From: Candidatus Hydrogenedentota bacterium
GTDB lineage: Bacteria; Hydrogenedentota; Hydrogenedentia; Hydrogenedentales; JAEUWI01
Assembly: GCA_016182605.1 (NCBI GenBank)
Contig: JACPGE010000106.1
Location: 62,001 to 126,000 of the forward strand
Direction of reading: 5' to 3'
Length of the DNA: 64,000 nt
Part shown: in pieces, positions 44,751-55,138 of the stretch
Numbering within the stretch: the stretch's first letter is position 1
How the letters are laid out: each line of letters starts with the position of its first letter
The notes under the pieces: model-generated
What the model saw: the letters and a program-made list of their open reading frames with translations, nothing else
Databases searched by the model: none
What the model was told of the DNA's origin: nothing
Translations under genes and position numbers: made by a program

Positions 44751-46533
44751 GAAGCTCCCTTAATACCCGTTCCGCCCGGTCACGCGGCCACGCCTTCTGG
44801 TGCATCAGCACGGCCACCCGGATATCCTGCCCGGCAGCCGCCAACAGAACCGCCCCGTCTTCGAAGGAAAGTCCCGTAAGTTCTGCCACGATCCGCACCG
44901 CCCGCTTTCCAAGTTTGTCGTTGACGGGACGCACCCCCACCATGCGGCCATGATACACGAAACCGGAGCGCGCCAGCGCACCCGTGCTGATCCGGTTCAG
45001 CACCAGCTTGGTGGCGGTGCCCGCCTTGAGGCGCGTCGATCCCGGCAGCACCTCGGCGCCGGTGGGCACCGCGATGCACAAGGTGCCATCGAAGGCCGCC
45101 TGAGGATTGCAGCTCAACAGAATGGTGGCCGCGCCTGCCTCGCGCGCGCGGTCCAATGCAGCACGCACATACGGCGTGTTGCCCGAGGCCGCAATGCCCA
45201 CAACCACATCCACCGCACGCACGCCGCACGCCTCGATATCGGCGCGGCCCTGCTCCCGATCGTCCTCGGCCCCTTCTATCGATCGGGTCAACGCGCCTTC
45301 GCCCCCCGCGATGATTCCCGTCACCTGCTCCGGCGCGACACCGAATGTGGGCGGACACTCCGACGCATCCAGTACCCCCAGCCGTCCGCTCGTGCCCGCG
45401 CCGATGTAGATTAAGCGCCCGCCCTGTGCGAAGGCATCGCTCACCAGATCGATGGCCCGGGCAATTTCTTCGTGAACGGTGGCGGCCGCGCGAAGGCATT
45501 CCTCGTCCGCTGCCTGCATGGTCTCCACAATCTCCGCCGCACTCAGGGCATCCAGGGGGCGCTGGCCCGCGCGCGCTTCTTCTGTTGCAGACAGGGCGGG
45601 GAGTACGCCGTCCGCCGGACGCTCCCACCACAGGGTCCAGGGGCAGGTGTCCCGGTGATCGCGCAGTGCCGCGACTGCGGCGTGCCCTTCCACGCGCGTC
45701 GGCTGCACGGTGCATGAAAGCCGTGTTTGCACGGCCACTTCAAAGGCCGCACGAAAGCCATGACATTCCCGGAACACACCGCCGTGAACGAATAGGGGCA
45801 CGGATTCAACGTTCGCGAATACGCCGCGCAGCGACGCCGTGAATATGGCAAGCTTCTCCGCTTCCGAATTGATGCAGGCCTGCGCCACCCTGTCTCCCGC
45901 CGCCGCCGCTTCCGACACCTGCCGCGCAAGCGACGCAATGGCGCCCTTGCCCGCGCGCGCAAGATATTCCGGCCAGGCGCGCTCCACGCGCAACGCCAGG
46001 AATCGCGGCGTCAGCGTTGTCGCCTCGCCAATGCCGTCCAACTCGGCAGCCATGGCCTGAAGTCCGCGCATCGCGATTTGATAGGCACTGCCGCAATCCC
46101 CGAAATGGGCTCCCCGTCCGCCCCGCCGCATCCAGCCGCCATCCGGGCTGTGCGCCAGAATGGACGAGCCGGTGCCTGCGATCGCGAGCACACCCGGTGT
46201 GGCGCCCAGATTTGCCAGCAGGATCGGGTGCAGATCGGTGGTAATGCCAATACGATCGACGGGAAGCGATGCCGCAAGCCCCTCGGCCAAGGCACGCGCC
46301 AGTTCGGGGTCGCCTGCGCCCGCCAGGCCGGCGAAGATTGTGCCGATGTTCCCGGGGTGCAGTTTCAGCATGCCCTCCGCGGTGCGCACGATGCGCTGGA
46401 TGCAAGCGGGCGCGCCATCGGCCACGAGGTTCAGGCTTCCGCCCGTGAGATCCTCCAGCAACAGACCCGCCGCGTCGTACAGGCCAAAACGCGAATGCGT
46501 GCCACCCCCTTCAATTGCAAGCAGCAGCGCCAT
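44716..46533 (-). CDS. murQ: Fusion of GlcNAc kinase (BadF/BadG family) and MurNAc-6-phosphate etherase MurQ
   Basis: 605 aa. The N-terminal half (about 1-305) is a BadF/BadG/BcrA-type sugar kinase: AIEGGGTHSRFGLYD, FAGLAGAGDPELAR, VLAIAGTGSSILAHS and GGRGAHFGDCGSAYQIA, as in eukaryote-like N-acetylglucosamine kinases. The C-terminal half (about 330-605) is MurQ: LSAAEIVETMQAADE, the SIS domain YIGAGTSGRLGVLDASECPPTFGV, EGAEDD and LKAGTATKLVLN. Both conserved Glu regions of the etherase are present. One polypeptide would phosphorylate free GlcNAc and convert MurNAc-6P to GlcNAc-6P plus lactate. The full frame is unbroken, so this is a real fusion and not two adjacent genes. It heads the recycling operon. 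Confidence 0.92.
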   Translation of the reverse strand: MALLLAIEGGGTHSRFGLYDAAGLLLEDLTGGSLNLVADGAPACIQRIVRTAEGMLKLHPGNIGTIFAGLAGAGDPELARALAEGLAASLPVDRIGITTDLHPILLANLGATPGVLAIAGTGSSILAHSPDGGWMRRGGRGAHFGDCGSAYQIAMRGLQAMAAELDGIGEATTLTPRFLALRVERAWPEYLARAGKGAIASLARQVSEAAAAGDRVAQACINSEAEKLAIFTASLRGVFANVESVPLFVHGGVFRECHGFRAAFEVAVQTRLSCTVQPTRVEGHAAVAALRDHRDTCPWTLWWERPADGVLPALSATEEARAGQRPLDALSAAEIVETMQAADEECLRAAATVHEEIARAIDLVSDAFAQGGRLIYIGAGTSGRLGVLDASECPPTFGVAPEQVTGIIAGGEGALTRSIEGAEDDREQGRADIEACGVRAVDVVVGIAASGNTPYVRAALDRAREAGAATILLSCNPQAAFDGTLCIAVPTGAEVLPGSTRLKAGTATKLVLNRISTGALARSGFVYHGRMVGVRPVNDKLGKRAVRIVAELTGLSFEDGAVLLAAAGQDIRVAVLMHQKAWPRDRAERVLRELHGHLKRALDRD

Positions 46534-46654
46534 CGGCTACGCGCCCAACCGGCGGCCGCCGCGACGCATATGTGCACCATGGGGAATCAAGTACAGCAAG
46601 GTCTCCGTGAATTAAGGGCCTCGTTCAAGCGTATACAAAGCGCCGGGAACAAAT

Positions 46655-46867
46655 CTAGCCCGGATAAATCACGGGCTCCACGCGTTCGTTCCGTAACTCC
46701 TTCTTGGACCCGCAATTGCCGCAACATGCTCGGCGGTATCGCCGGACAGCCCGTGATTTATCCTGCCCGGTGAACGCCAGCACCATCGTCACGCTGAGCA
46801 TATTTCACCACCTTCCAAGTCGAACTCGTTGCCAAGAAGCCTTGAAGTGGTGAAATATGCGGGCTAG
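46655..46867. mobile_element. Two-hairpin intergenic repeat, copy B (MITE-like)
   Basis: A 205 bp body is bounded by CTAG on both sides. The first hairpin pairs CCCGGATAAATCACGGGCT (46659) with AGCCCGTGATTTATCC (46748); the second has a perfect 14 bp stem, GCATATTTCACCAC (46798) with GTGGTGAAATATGC (46847). The 38-base core after CCTGCCCGG differs from copy A at 29781 in two positions, while the hairpin loops are unrelated. It fills half of the 409-base divergent gap between murQ and the DprA-like gene; the remainder shows no gene. Confidence 0.75.
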
Positions 46868-46942
46868 CCCGGACAGCAATAGCTCCTGTATTTTCGAAAC
46901 GCTATCTGCATCCATTGACACGCCCCGGGTCTTCGATTCAAT

Positions 46943-47914
46943 ATGGCCCATCGTGTTCTGTGTTTCGCCTCCGGAGAGATCGACGCTGTGTCCAGCGATG
47001 CCCTTTATACACTCCTGCTCGCATTGCAGTGCCGGCACGGCCTCGGCCCCGCAAGGCTCGCGGAACTGATCCAGGTGGCCCAGGATCGGTTGGAGCCGCT
47101 CCTGGCGTCGCCAGGAAGACCCCTGCGGGAACTCGCCCAGCACTTTCCAGCGCTCTCCCAGGAGGCCTTGCTGGCCCTGCACCGTTGCACGCAGGAAGAC
47201 TTGGCGCAGGGGCGCGGTTTTTTCGCCGAAGGCCGCGAACGCGGCATCCAGTGGAGCACCCCCGGCGACACCCCGTTGCTCTTCGAATTGCTGGCGCCGT
47301 TGGAAAAAGAGGCGCCGCCCCTCCTGCATTACCGGGGAAATCTCGATCTCCTCAGCCGGCCCCGCGCAGGCATTGCCGGAACGCAGCACCCCAGTGCCGG
47401 GGGAACCGCGCTCGCAGGACACTGCGCACACGCCGCCGCCGAACTCGGTTGCGTCGTGGTCACCGGCGGGGCAAAGGGTGTCGATACGGCCGCCTTCGAG
47501 GCTGTGCTCCAGTCTGGCGGCGCCACCATCCTCGTCTTGCCCTATGGACTTTCCCGAACGCCGGAAGCACTGTTGCGCCACCTGCATCCCGGCGGCCCCA
47601 TGCTGCTCCTTTCCGAGTGCCCGCACGATGCCCGCTGGAGCACCACCGCTGCCGTGATGCGCAACCGTCTCATTGCGGCGCTTTCCCAATGGTTGTGTGT
47701 CATTGAATCCCGCAGTCCGGGAGGCGCCACCCGGACTGCCGAATACGCCGTCAGGCTGGGGCGGCCCCTGTTCTACGCCGGCGGGCTTGCCGAACAGCGC
47801 TTCCGGCCCACGGGTATCGGTCAGACGATCCCAGAGATCCCTACAGCAGGCTGGTTCCAGGAGCGCATCGCCGGCGGCGGGGTGGGCAAACCGCATCAGG
47901 GCGACCTGTTCTGA
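46943..47914 (+). CDS. DprA/Smf-like DNA-processing protein
   Basis: 323 aa from ATG. A GTG 45 bases later has a better ribosome binding site (GGAGAG) and would give 308 aa beginning just before the helical N-terminal domain. The Rossmann core shows IAGTQHPSAGG, VVVTGGAKGVDTAAFEAVLQSGGATILVLP-type strands, MRNRLIAALSQWLCVIES and GATRTAEYAVRLGRPLFY. These correspond to DprA motifs for single-strand DNA binding and RecA loading in natural transformation. It is rather diverged: the usual SGGARGID is VTGGAKGVD, and no C-terminal winged helix is seen. The call is to the family; a competence role is not shown. Confidence 0.82.
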   Translation: MAHRVLCFASGEIDAVSSDALYTLLLALQCRHGLGPARLAELIQVAQDRLEPLLASPGRPLRELAQHFPALSQEALLALHRCTQEDLAQGRGFFAEGRERGIQWSTPGDTPLLFELLAPLEKEAPPLLHYRGNLDLLSRPRAGIAGTQHPSAGGTALAGHCAHAAAELGCVVVTGGAKGVDTAAFEAVLQSGGATILVLPYGLSRTPEALLRHLHPGGPMLLLSECPHDARWSTTAAVMRNRLIAALSQWLCVIESRSPGGATRTAEYAVRLGRPLFYAGGLAEQRFRPTGIGQTIPEIPTAGWFQERIAGGGVGKPHQGDLF

Positions 47915-48278
47915 GACCTGCCCAGTCTCGCCGTGGGACCGGGCGAGGGCCCAGAATGCATCACAAAGGCTTTTTGTGCTACACTTTAGCCACTTCCAAG
48001 CCTCCCGATACCGCCACGCGCCAGATGAGTTTCCGGCGTGGCGCCGCGGGGGAATAAAGGCTAAGTCCCTTCTGTTATTATGGTTGGGAAGGGCGCTGGG
48101 AACCATGGCGCACGGGTCTCGCGCCTGCTTCTCCACAAATTCCTGCGGAACAGGAGTTTGTCTGATTTTCTGCCCGTCCGCGTGGGAATCCTCCGCGATA
48201 CGGCAGCCGCTTCCCGAAACACTGGTCGCATGCGGGTGAGGTGCCCCCGGGGCGTCCCCCGAATTGCAGGAGAATCCC
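47915..48278 (+). other. 364-base leader region upstream of sufB
   Basis: No coding sequence was recognised. A possible -10 element TACACT lies at 47980-47985 without a clear -35, and the sufB ribosome binding site (GCAGGAG) is at the end. No SufR or IscR operator could be identified by eye. Confidence 0.3.
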
Positions 48279-49778
<1,500 letters not shown>

Positions 49779-49780
49779 TC

Positions 49781-50542
49781 ATGTTGGAAGTACGCAATCT
49801 CAAGGCTTCGGTAGACGGCAATCCGATCCTTCGCGGGATCGATCTCACCGTGAAGGAAGGCGAAGTCCACGCCATCATGGGGCCCAACGGCTCCGGCAAG
49901 AGCACCTTTGCCCAGGTCCTCGCGGGCCATGCGGCCTATGAAGTGGAAGAGTCCAGTTCAGTGACCTTCCTCGGTGAAGACCTGCTGGACATGCCCGCCG
50001 AAGAGCGCGCGCGCCTTGGCCTTTTTCTGGCCTTCCAGTATCCCGTCGAGATTCCAGGCATCACCAACAGCTATTTCCTCAAGGCGGCCGTGAACGAGAT
50101 CCGCGTGAGCCGCGGCCTGGAAGAACTCGATGCCATGGATTTCGCCGATCAACTCAAGGAAAAGATGGAACTCATCAACGTCGATCCGCGCTTCGCGGAA
50201 CGCTTTGTGAACCACGGCTTTTCCGGCGGCGAAAAGAAACGCAACGAGATCCTGCAGTTGGCCGTCATGGAGCCGCGCCTCGCCATCCTCGATGAAACGG
50301 ACTCGGGCCTCGACATCGACGCCCTGCGCGTCGTGTCGGAAGGCGTGAACAAGCTCCGCTCGGAAAACCGGGCGTTCATCCTGGTCACGCACTACCAGCG
50401 CCTGCTGGATTACATCGTTCCCGACTTCGTGCACGTCCTCTACAAGGGGCGCATCGTCCGCTCCGGCGGCAAGGAACTTGCCCTGGAACTGGAAGAAAAA
50501 GGCTACGACTGGCTGCGGGAAACGGAAGACGCCCTCGTCTGA
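49781..50542 (+). CDS. sufC: Fe-S assembly ATPase SufC
   Basis: 253 aa, starting two bases after sufB stops. ABC-ATPase motifs are all present: Walker A GPNGSGKSTFAQVLAG, the Q-loop region, the signature FSGGEKKRNEI and Walker B/D-loop LAILDETDSGLDIDAL. The His switch lies in ILVTHYQRLL. The protein has the SufC-specific ending (LALELEEKGYDWL). It drives conformational change in the SufBCD complex during cluster assembly. Confidence 0.97.
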   Translation: MLEVRNLKASVDGNPILRGIDLTVKEGEVHAIMGPNGSGKSTFAQVLAGHAAYEVEESSSVTFLGEDLLDMPAEERARLGLFLAFQYPVEIPGITNSYFLKAAVNEIRVSRGLEELDAMDFADQLKEKMELINVDPRFAERFVNHGFSGGEKKRNEILQLAVMEPRLAILDETDSGLDIDALRVVSEGVNKLRSENRAFILVTHYQRLLDYIVPDFVHVLYKGRIVRSGGKELALELEEKGYDWLRETEDALV

Positions 50543-50567
50543 GACGCGTGTGCGCAGGAGTTACGTG

Positions 50568-51896
50568 ATGAGTGAAATCCCACAATCCAAGGTGCGCGAC
50601 GCCTACCTGGCGTTGACCGCCGCACGCCCCAACGGCAACACGCCCGCGTGGGTGCAGGCGCTTCATGCCGAGGGCGAGTCGCTGCTGCGCGAGACGGAAT
50701 TGCCCCACACGCGCATGGAAGAGTGGCGGCAGACGAATATCAACGCCATCAACGAGCGAACCTTTGCGCCGCTGACCGACGCGCCGGATCATGGCGTCGA
50801 CGCGGACAGCGTGGCCGCCCTGCGCTTTGTCAACGGCGTATGCAGCGAATCCGTATTCGTCAATGGGTTCCATGTCCCCGGTCTTGGCTCCCGCAAGGAT
50901 CTGCCGGCCAAGGTGGCTGTTACCGGCCTATGCAACGCCCAGTTGGGCGATCATGCAGAGACCGTGAAGGCACACCTGAACCATCATCTCGGCGCGCGCA
51001 ACGCCTATACGGCATTGAACACGGCTTTCCTGCAGGATGGCGCCTTCGTGCACGTGCCGCGCAATACGGTGGTTGAGACGCCGATTCATCTGCTGTTCCT
51101 GGCCACGCCCGCGCTGGAGGACTGCTCTGCCGCCATCCGCAACCTCATCGTGCTGGAAGAAGGCGCGCAGGCCACCATCATTCTCTCTTTTGCGGGCAAC
51201 GCGGGCGCCGCAGCCTACCTCTCCAACGTGGTGGACGAAATCAGCCTCGGCGCAAACGCCTCGCTTACCCTGTGCAAGCTCGTGCGCGAGGGTGCGCAAG
51301 GCAACCACCTCGCGACCACCGAAGTCCATCAGCACCGCGACAGCCGCTTCCACGCCCACACCTTTTCCATGGAAGGCGCGGTCATCCGCAACCAGTTGTG
51401 CGTGAATCTTGCCGGCGAGGGCGCCGAGTGCAAGCTCAACGGCCTGTACCTGAACGACGGCAACCGGCTCATTGACAATGCGCTCCAACTCACCCACACG
51501 GTGCCCCGGTGCAGCAGCCGCATTGCCTACAAGGGCATTCTCGATGGCAAGAGCAAATCGGTCTTTACGGGCAAGGTAAACGTGCTCCGCGATGCGCAGA
51601 AAACCGATTCGAACCAGATCAGCAACAATCTGATGCTCTCCGACACGGCGGCCATCGACGCGAAACCCCAATTGGAAATTTATGCGGACGACGTGAAGTG
51701 CACCCACGGCGCCACCGTGGGGTCGTCGCCGCCGGAAATCATCTTCTACTTCCGCAGCCGCGGCATTGATGAAGCCACCGCCCGCGGCATGCTAACCTAC
51801 GGGTTCGCCGGCGAAATCGTGGATGAAATGAATATCGACGCCGTACATGCCCCGCTGTCCGCCTACATTTACGACAAGTACAGCCCGAAGATCTGA
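50568..51896 (+). CDS. sufD: Fe-S assembly scaffold subunit SufD
   Basis: 442 aa from the ATG after GCAGGAG. The N-terminal helical domain (LPHTRMEEWRQTNI) is followed by the SufB/D beta-helix core (LQDGAFVHVPRNTVVETPIHLLF, IAYKGILDGKSKSVFTGKV). The ending DDVKCTHGATVGSSPPEIIFYFRSRGI-like region is typical of SufD, including the conserved His of CTHGATVG. It pairs with SufB and SufC in the scaffold complex. Confidence 0.95.
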   Translation: MSEIPQSKVRDAYLALTAARPNGNTPAWVQALHAEGESLLRETELPHTRMEEWRQTNINAINERTFAPLTDAPDHGVDADSVAALRFVNGVCSESVFVNGFHVPGLGSRKDLPAKVAVTGLCNAQLGDHAETVKAHLNHHLGARNAYTALNTAFLQDGAFVHVPRNTVVETPIHLLFLATPALEDCSAAIRNLIVLEEGAQATIILSFAGNAGAAAYLSNVVDEISLGANASLTLCKLVREGAQGNHLATTEVHQHRDSRFHAHTFSMEGAVIRNQLCVNLAGEGAECKLNGLYLNDGNRLIDNALQLTHTVPRCSSRIAYKGILDGKSKSVFTGKVNVLRDAQKTDSNQISNNLMLSDTAAIDAKPQLEIYADDVKCTHGATVGSSPPEIIFYFRSRGIDEATARGMLTYGFAGEIVDEMNIDAVHAPLSAYIYDKYSPKI

Positions 51897-51908
51897 CGGG
51901 AACCCCCC

Positions 51909-53165
51909 ATGGCCATCCGCATCTCCGATATAGCCGCCGAGGAAGCCCTCCTGGACGTGGAAGCGATCCGCGCGGACTTCCCCATTCTCGATCTGGTCCG
52001 CAATGGCAACCCCCTGGTCTACCTGGACAACGGCGCCACCTCGCAAACTCCCCGGTGCGTTATGGATGCCATTGAGCATTACTACGCTGCGCGCAACGCG
52101 AATGTGCACCGCGGCGTGCACTACCTGAGCCAGGCGGCCACCCACGACTTCGAAGAAGCGCGCAAGAAGGCGGGCCGCTTCATCGGCACGCCCCTCGCCT
52201 GCGAAGTCATCTTCACGCGCGGCACCACCGAAGCCATCAATCTGGTGGCCCAGTCCTATGGCCGCACGCACGTGGGCGCGGGAGATGAAGTGCTTATCTC
52301 CTACATGGAGCACCACAGCAACATCGTGCCGTGGCAGATGCTGTGCGAAGAGAAGGGCGCGCACCTCAAGGTGATCCCCATCAACGATGCGGGCGAATTG
52401 GACATGGACGCCTTTGAACGCCTGCTCAATGAACGCACCAAGATCGTAGCGGTCACCCATGTCTCGAATGCGCTCGGCACCATTACCCCCATCAAGGAAA
52501 TCATCCGCATCGCCCATTCAGCGGGCGTGCCGGTGCTGCTCGATGGGGCCCAGGCCATTCCGCACATGCCCATCAACGTGTATGAACTCGGCTGCGACTT
52601 CTACGCCTTCTCCGCCCACAAAATGTATGGCCCCACAGGCATGGGCGTGCTTTATGGAAAGGCGCGCCTCCTCGATGCCATGCCCCCCTGGCAGGGCGGC
52701 GGCGATATGATCATGTCGGTCACTTTCGAGAAGACCACCTACAATACCCTGCCCTACAAATTTGAAGCCGGAACGCCCAACATCGAAGGCGCCATCGCCC
52801 TGGGCGCGGCCGTGGATTATCTTGAGCGGCTCGGCATGAATGCGATCGCCGCCCACGAACACCAATTGCTCACCTATGCCACCCGCGCGCTTCAGGAAGT
52901 GCCCGGACTCACCATCATCGGCACGGCCAAAGAAAAGGCCGCGGTGATCAGCTTTGTCCTGGAAAGCGCACACCCGCACGATATCGGCCAGTTGCTCGAC
53001 GATGCCGGCATTGCCGTGCGCGCCGGACACCACTGCGCCCAGCCGGTGATGCAGCGCTTCGGCATTCCCGCCACCACGCGCGCCAGCCTCGCCCTCTACA
53101 ACACACGGGAAGAGATCGACGCGCTTGTGGCCGCGCTCCACAACGTGAACAAGGTCTTCGGTTGA
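51909..53165 (+). CDS. sufS: Cysteine desulfurase SufS
   Basis: 418 aa, a class V aminotransferase fold. VYLDNGATSQTPRCVMDAI is the start signature and HRGVHYLSQAATHDFEEAR follows. The PLP Lys lies in FYAFSAHKMYGPTGMGVLYG, and the catalytic Cys in VRAGHHCAQPVMQRFG. The RAGHHCAQP form is typical of SufS (group II) enzymes rather than IscS. It takes sulfur from cysteine and passes it to the partner encoded next, SufU. Its stop overlaps the sufU start. Confidence 0.96.
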   Translation: MAIRISDIAAEEALLDVEAIRADFPILDLVRNGNPLVYLDNGATSQTPRCVMDAIEHYYAARNANVHRGVHYLSQAATHDFEEARKKAGRFIGTPLACEVIFTRGTTEAINLVAQSYGRTHVGAGDEVLISYMEHHSNIVPWQMLCEEKGAHLKVIPINDAGELDMDAFERLLNERTKIVAVTHVSNALGTITPIKEIIRIAHSAGVPVLLDGAQAIPHMPINVYELGCDFYAFSAHKMYGPTGMGVLYGKARLLDAMPPWQGGGDMIMSVTFEKTTYNTLPYKFEAGTPNIEGAIALGAAVDYLERLGMNAIAAHEHQLLTYATRALQEVPGLTIIGTAKEKAAVISFVLESAHPHDIGQLLDDAGIAVRAGHHCAQPVMQRFGIPATTRASLALYNTREEIDALVAALHNVNKVFG

Positions 53166-53617
53166 TGTCCAGTACCCGGGCGCTCTACGAGCAGGTCATT
53201 CTCGATCACAACAAGAACCCGCGGAACTTCGGCGTGCTCCGGGAGCCCGACCATACCGTAGAGGGCTTCAACCCGCTCTGTGGCGACCACTTCACCATCT
53301 ACGTGAAACTGGACGGCGATCGCATCTCCGAGATCACCTTCGAAGGCGCCGGGTGTGCCATCTCCAAGTCCTCCGCCTCCGTCATGACCACCGTGCTCAA
53401 GGGAAAGACCGTGAAAGAGGCCGAGGTCATCTTCAAGGATTTCCACCACATGATTACCTCCGCCCCCGACGCCCCCGTGGACGAAGAAGCCGTGGGCAAG
53501 CTCCGCATCTTCAGCGGGGTGCGCGAGTTTCCCGTGCGTATCAAGTGCGCCACCCTCGCCTGGCACGCCATGAACTCCGCCCTCCACGGCAAAGACAGCG
53601 CCATCTCCACCGAGTAA
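53165..53617 (+). CDS. sufU: Sulfur-transfer protein SufU
   Basis: 150 aa. The start is the ATG overlapping the sufS stop (TGATG). The three conserved cysteines lie in NPLCGDHFTIYV, FEGAGCAISKSSAS and VRIKCATLAWHAM, with the Asp of CGD as a zinc ligand. The long loop between the second and third cysteines marks the zinc-containing SufU type rather than the IscU scaffold. SufU accepts persulfide sulfur from SufS. No SufE is encoded nearby, consistent with this partner choice. Confidence 0.95.
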   Translation: MSSTRALYEQVILDHNKNPRNFGVLREPDHTVEGFNPLCGDHFTIYVKLDGDRISEITFEGAGCAISKSSASVMTTVLKGKTVKEAEVIFKDFHHMITSAPDAPVDEEAVGKLRIFSGVREFPVRIKCATLAWHAMNSALHGKDSAISTE

Positions 53618-53645
53618 GCAGCGCTTCTTGCGAAACGCGGGGAAA

Positions 53646-53675
53646 TTGACTCTTTTCGCCGCCATGTGCCATACT
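53646..53675 (+). promoter_or_regulatory. Candidate promoter for the gap-pgk genes
   Basis: TTGACT, an 18-base spacer and CATACT follow shortly after the suf operon. This places the start of transcription near 53682 and gives a leader of about 380 bases before the gap ATG. Confidence 0.5.
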
Positions 53676-54062
53676 TCTGGCGATTGCATCCGGAATATTC
53701 GGAGGACGAAGACCATCGGAATTCTGGATTCGGGCGCGAGGTTGCGCCCGCCCTTCGCTGCGGTTGGCGCCGCCATCCCAGCGGATGGTTCCATACCTAC
53801 GCGTTGCTCATAGGGGTGCCCGCCCGGAAGTGCGGGGACCGTGCACCGGTCGGGGGCCGGTCACATCACCTTTTCGCATCGCCGAGAAGCGGCAAACCGG
53901 ACCTTGCATTACAACCGGGAATACCCGGCTGCCTTACGACCGCAACATGTGCATCGCATCCGCTCACCACTGGGCGGGCAAGGTGCAGATGACGCACTCT
54001 ATAGCCCTTGATTTCGGGCCCTGCAAAACCCGGGGCCCGCACCGCGAAAGGAGTCTTCCCTC
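53676..54062 (+). other. Long leader upstream of gap
   Basis: About 385 bases without a convincing gene. It has several GC-rich inverted segments (for example GACCGTGCACCGGTC at 53838-53852) and ends with GAAAGGAG ahead of the gap ATG. I cannot match it to a known riboswitch. Confidence 0.35.
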
Positions 54063-55058
54063 ATGGCTACTAAGATTGGTATCAACGGATTTGGCCGCAT
54101 CGGCCGCAATGTCTTCAAACTGCTCCACGCCAGCAGCGATTTTGAAGTGGTGGGCATCAACGACCTCACCAATGCCAAGACCCTGGCCCACCTGCTCAAG
54201 TACGACAGCGTCAGCGGCGTCTACGCCAGCAAGGTCTCCTCGACCGCCGATGCCATCGTGGTCGACGGCAAGACCGTGAAGGTTACCGCGATCAAGAACC
54301 CCGCGGAAATCCCCTGGGGTGAAATGGGCGTGGAGATGGTGCTCGAGAGCACCGGCGTGTTCCGTTCCAACGAAAAGTGCCGCCTCCACATTCAGGGCGG
54401 CGCCAAGAAGGTGCTGCTGAGCGTGCCCCCCTCCGACGCGGTGGATGCCGTTATCGTTATGGGGGTCAACGACAACACTTTGAAGGCCACTGACGTTGTG
54501 GTCTCGAACGCAAGTTGCACCACGAACTGCCTGGCCCCCGTCGCCAAGATCCTGCACGAAAAATTCGGCATCGTCCGCGGTCTCATGACCACGACCCACG
54601 CCTACACGAACGACCAGGCCGTGCTCGACGTGCCCCACAGCGATCTGCGCCGCGCACGCGCCGCCGCCCACTCCATCATCCCCACCAGCACTGGCGCCGC
54701 CCGTGCAGTCGGTGAAGTGCTGCCGGAATTGAATGGCAAGCTCGACGGCATGGCCATGCGCGTTCCCGTGATCGACGGTTCCGTGGTCGACCTGGTTGCC
54801 GTGCTGGGCAAGACCGTGACCAAGGCCGAGATCAATGCGGCCATCAAGGAAGCCTCCGAAGGCGCCCTCAAGGGTATCCTGGAATACACGGAAGACCCGA
54901 TCGTCTCCTGCGACGTCATCGGCAATTCGCACTCCAGCATCTTCGACGCCCTCAGCACCACCGTGATGGACGGCAACTTCATCAAGGTCATCTCCTGGTA
55001 CGACAATGAATGGGGTTATTCCAACCGCTGCGTCGACCTGTTCCGCAAGATGGCTTAA
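54063..55058 (+). CDS. gap: Glyceraldehyde-3-phosphate dehydrogenase, type I
   Basis: 331 aa, the standard length. The NAD-binding start KIGINGFGRIGRNVFKLL, the catalytic Cys in SNASCTTNCLAPVAKIL, the HAYTNDQAVLD segment and SWYDNEWGYSNRCVDL near the end identify the enzyme. It converts glyceraldehyde 3-phosphate to 1,3-bisphosphoglycerate with NAD. It has an AAGGAG-type ribosome binding site and is followed after 80 bases by pgk, so the two glycolytic steps are consecutive in gene order. Confidence 0.97.
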   Translation: MATKIGINGFGRIGRNVFKLLHASSDFEVVGINDLTNAKTLAHLLKYDSVSGVYASKVSSTADAIVVDGKTVKVTAIKNPAEIPWGEMGVEMVLESTGVFRSNEKCRLHIQGGAKKVLLSVPPSDAVDAVIVMGVNDNTLKATDVVVSNASCTTNCLAPVAKILHEKFGIVRGLMTTTHAYTNDQAVLDVPHSDLRRARAAAHSIIPTSTGAARAVGEVLPELNGKLDGMAMRVPVIDGSVVDLVAVLGKTVTKAEINAAIKEASEGALKGILEYTEDPIVSCDVIGNSHSSIFDALSTTVMDGNFIKVISWYDNEWGYSNRCVDLFRKMA

Positions 55059-55138
55059 GTCCTGTTGCTCCCCGGTGCCGGTTGCAGCCCGTTCAGGTGC
55101 TCCCGGCGCCGGTTTCCATACCAAGGAGTAGACGCATC

